The notes below the pieces were generated by a model. That model saw only the letters and a list, made by a program, of their open reading frames with translations. It was not told where the DNA came from and did not search any database. A DNA stretch of 64,000 nt from Streptomyces dysideae (GTDB lineage Bacteria > Actinomycetota > Actinomycetes > Streptomycetales > Streptomycetaceae). The first letter of the stretch is position 1; the number at the start of each line of letters is the position of its first letter. Location: NCBI RefSeq assembly GCF_001514305.1, contig NZ_KQ949097.1, positions 101,948 through 165,947 on the forward strand, in the 5' to 3' direction. The position numbers were made by a program, and so were the translations under genes. Shown piece by piece: positions 63,074 to 64,000 of this stretch.

Positions 63074-63925
63074 TCAGATGTGCTGCCGTCGGGGAACGGT
63101 GACGTGATAGCCGGAGTCGAGCAGTTGCGGCAGATAGTCGCGCAGGGCCCGGACACTCTGGGAACGGTCGCCCCCGGCGTCGTGCGAGAGCACCACGACG
63201 CCGGGGGCGGCGCCGTTCTCGACCCGGCTGACGATGGTGCGGGTGCCGGGGGTGGTCCAGTCGAGGGTGTCGACGGTCCAGGCCAGTGGCTCCATCCCGA
63301 GTTCGGCGCCGAGCTGGAAGGCGGCGCGGTTCCAGGCGCCGTAGGGGGCGCGGAACCACTGGGGGCGCTCGCCGTAGGCCTCCTCGACGACGTCGCTGGT
63401 GCGTTCCATCTGGGAGTGGATCTGGGCGCGGCTCAGGCGGGTCAGCAGCGGGTGGGACCAGGTGTGGTTGCCGACGACGTGGCCCTCCTCGGCCATCCGG
63501 GCCAGCAGTTCCCTGTGGTCGGCGGCCATCTCCCCGCACACGAAGAACATCGCGCGGACGTCGTACTCGGCCAGGGTGTCCAGGATGGCCGGGGTGTAGC
63601 GGGGGTCGGGTCCGTCGTCAAAGGTCAGCACCATGGTGCGGCCGCGGCCGGAGATGCGCAGGAACGGCTCACGCCGTACGAGGGGCCGGGCGGGCACGGT
63701 ACGGGGCGGGCCGTATCCGGTCAGGGGCTGGAGGCGGTAGGCGGAGGGCTTGAGCGGCCGACGTGCCAGGGGGCCCGCGGCGGGGGCGGCGGGCGGCCGG
63801 ACCGGCTCCTCGCCGGTGACCGCTGCGAGCAGTGCGGCGGTACCGGCGGCCCCGACCGCGGCGGTACCGGCGAGCATCGCCCGGCGGCGGGTGAGCAGCC
63901 GTGTGAGCAACTGATCCTTCGTCAT
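63074..63925 (-). CDS. Polysaccharide deacetylase (NodB/CE4)
   Basis: 283 residues. Tat-like signal (RRRAMLAGTAAVGAAGTAAL) or anchor, then the CE4 motifs: MVLTFDDGPDPRYTP (motif 1, DD), HVVGNHTWSHPLLTRLS (motif 2, metal His pair), WFRAPYGAWNRAAF (motif 3), LAWTVDTLDWTTPG (motif 4), VVLSHDAGGDRSQSV (motif 5). All catalytic residues are intact. Probably removes acetyl groups from peptidoglycan or another wall glycan. Convergent with the sortase, 33 bp apart. Confidence 0.92.
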   Translation of the reverse strand: MTKDQLLTRLLTRRRAMLAGTAAVGAAGTAALLAAVTGEEPVRPPAAPAAGPLARRPLKPSAYRLQPLTGYGPPRTVPARPLVRREPFLRISGRGRTMVLTFDDGPDPRYTPAILDTLAEYDVRAMFFVCGEMAADHRELLARMAEEGHVVGNHTWSHPLLTRLSRAQIHSQMERTSDVVEEAYGERPQWFRAPYGAWNRAAFQLGAELGMEPLAWTVDTLDWTTPGTRTIVSRVENGAAPGVVVLSHDAGGDRSQSVRALRDYLPQLLDSGYHVTVPRRQHI

Positions 63926-64000
63926 GACTCATCAGTCGCCCGGCGAGGGGCCGACGCACCACAGCAACACCGGTGCGGCGGCACGATTCCACCCGCCCGG

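Overview
The window is a high-GC actinobacterial chromosome segment, almost certainly Streptomyces: strong G/C bias at third codon positions, frequent GTG starts with GTGA/ATGA stop-start overlaps, Tat and lipoprotein signals, DmdR1/IdeR-type iron boxes, and gene families typical of that genus. From memory of S. coelicolor, the right-hand part follows the order of the SCO0884 to SCO0935 neighbourhood, while the left 18 kb is the coelichelin siderophore locus, which in S. coelicolor lies elsewhere (about SCO0489-0499).

Region 1 (1-18180): the coelichelin cluster cchH-G-F-E-D-C-B on the minus strand and cchA divergent on the plus strand. CchB hydroxylates ornithine, CchA formylates it, the trimodular NRPS CchH assembles the peptide (its third adenylation domain runs off the left edge), CchG probably exports it, and CchF with CchC/D/E re-imports the ferric complex. 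Iron boxes precede cchH, cchF, cchB and cchA. A 16-bp hairpin ends cchA.

Region 2 (18180-22860): a stretch of gene decay followed by two core genes. It holds remnants of a MarR regulator, a phosphotransferase-like protein and an X2-module glycosidase, then lpdA, a SAM methyltransferase, a saccharopine-dehydrogenase-like gene without its Rossmann half, and an unrecognised gene tail.

Region 3 (22860-38340): fused acyl-CoA mutase icmF behind a perfect 18-bp palindrome, a frameshifted YCII gene, a secreted GH43-CBM42 arabinanase-type enzyme, an amidase, a solitary PemK/MazF-like protein, a bacterial PARG, the ergothioneine operon egtABCD, dodecin, a HAD phosphatase, a structured inverted-repeat element and a secreted PL9-type pectate lyase.

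Region 4 (38650-53370): a DUF485/SSS symporter pair; a zinc-limitation group (thioredoxin-like ferredoxin, Zur-type box, zinc-free L32, COG0523 GTPase); a luciferase-like monooxygenase and GNAT-DUF2716 pair; a short UvrA paralogue; a nucleotidyltransferase; an ornithine-lipid-type acyltransferase pair; and a b-type succinate dehydrogenase sdhCAB.

Region 5 (53430-64000): a LysR regulator with a T-N11-A box, a kinase gene remnant, the c-di-GMP enzyme rmdA coupled to a DUF574 methyltransferase, and a cell-envelope group: a repeat lipoprotein, a proline-rich membrane-anchored protein, a DUF4239 membrane protein, two small secreted Ig-like proteins, a class F sortase and a polysaccharide deacetylase. 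I recognised no tRNA, rRNA, CRISPR array or intact insertion sequence.
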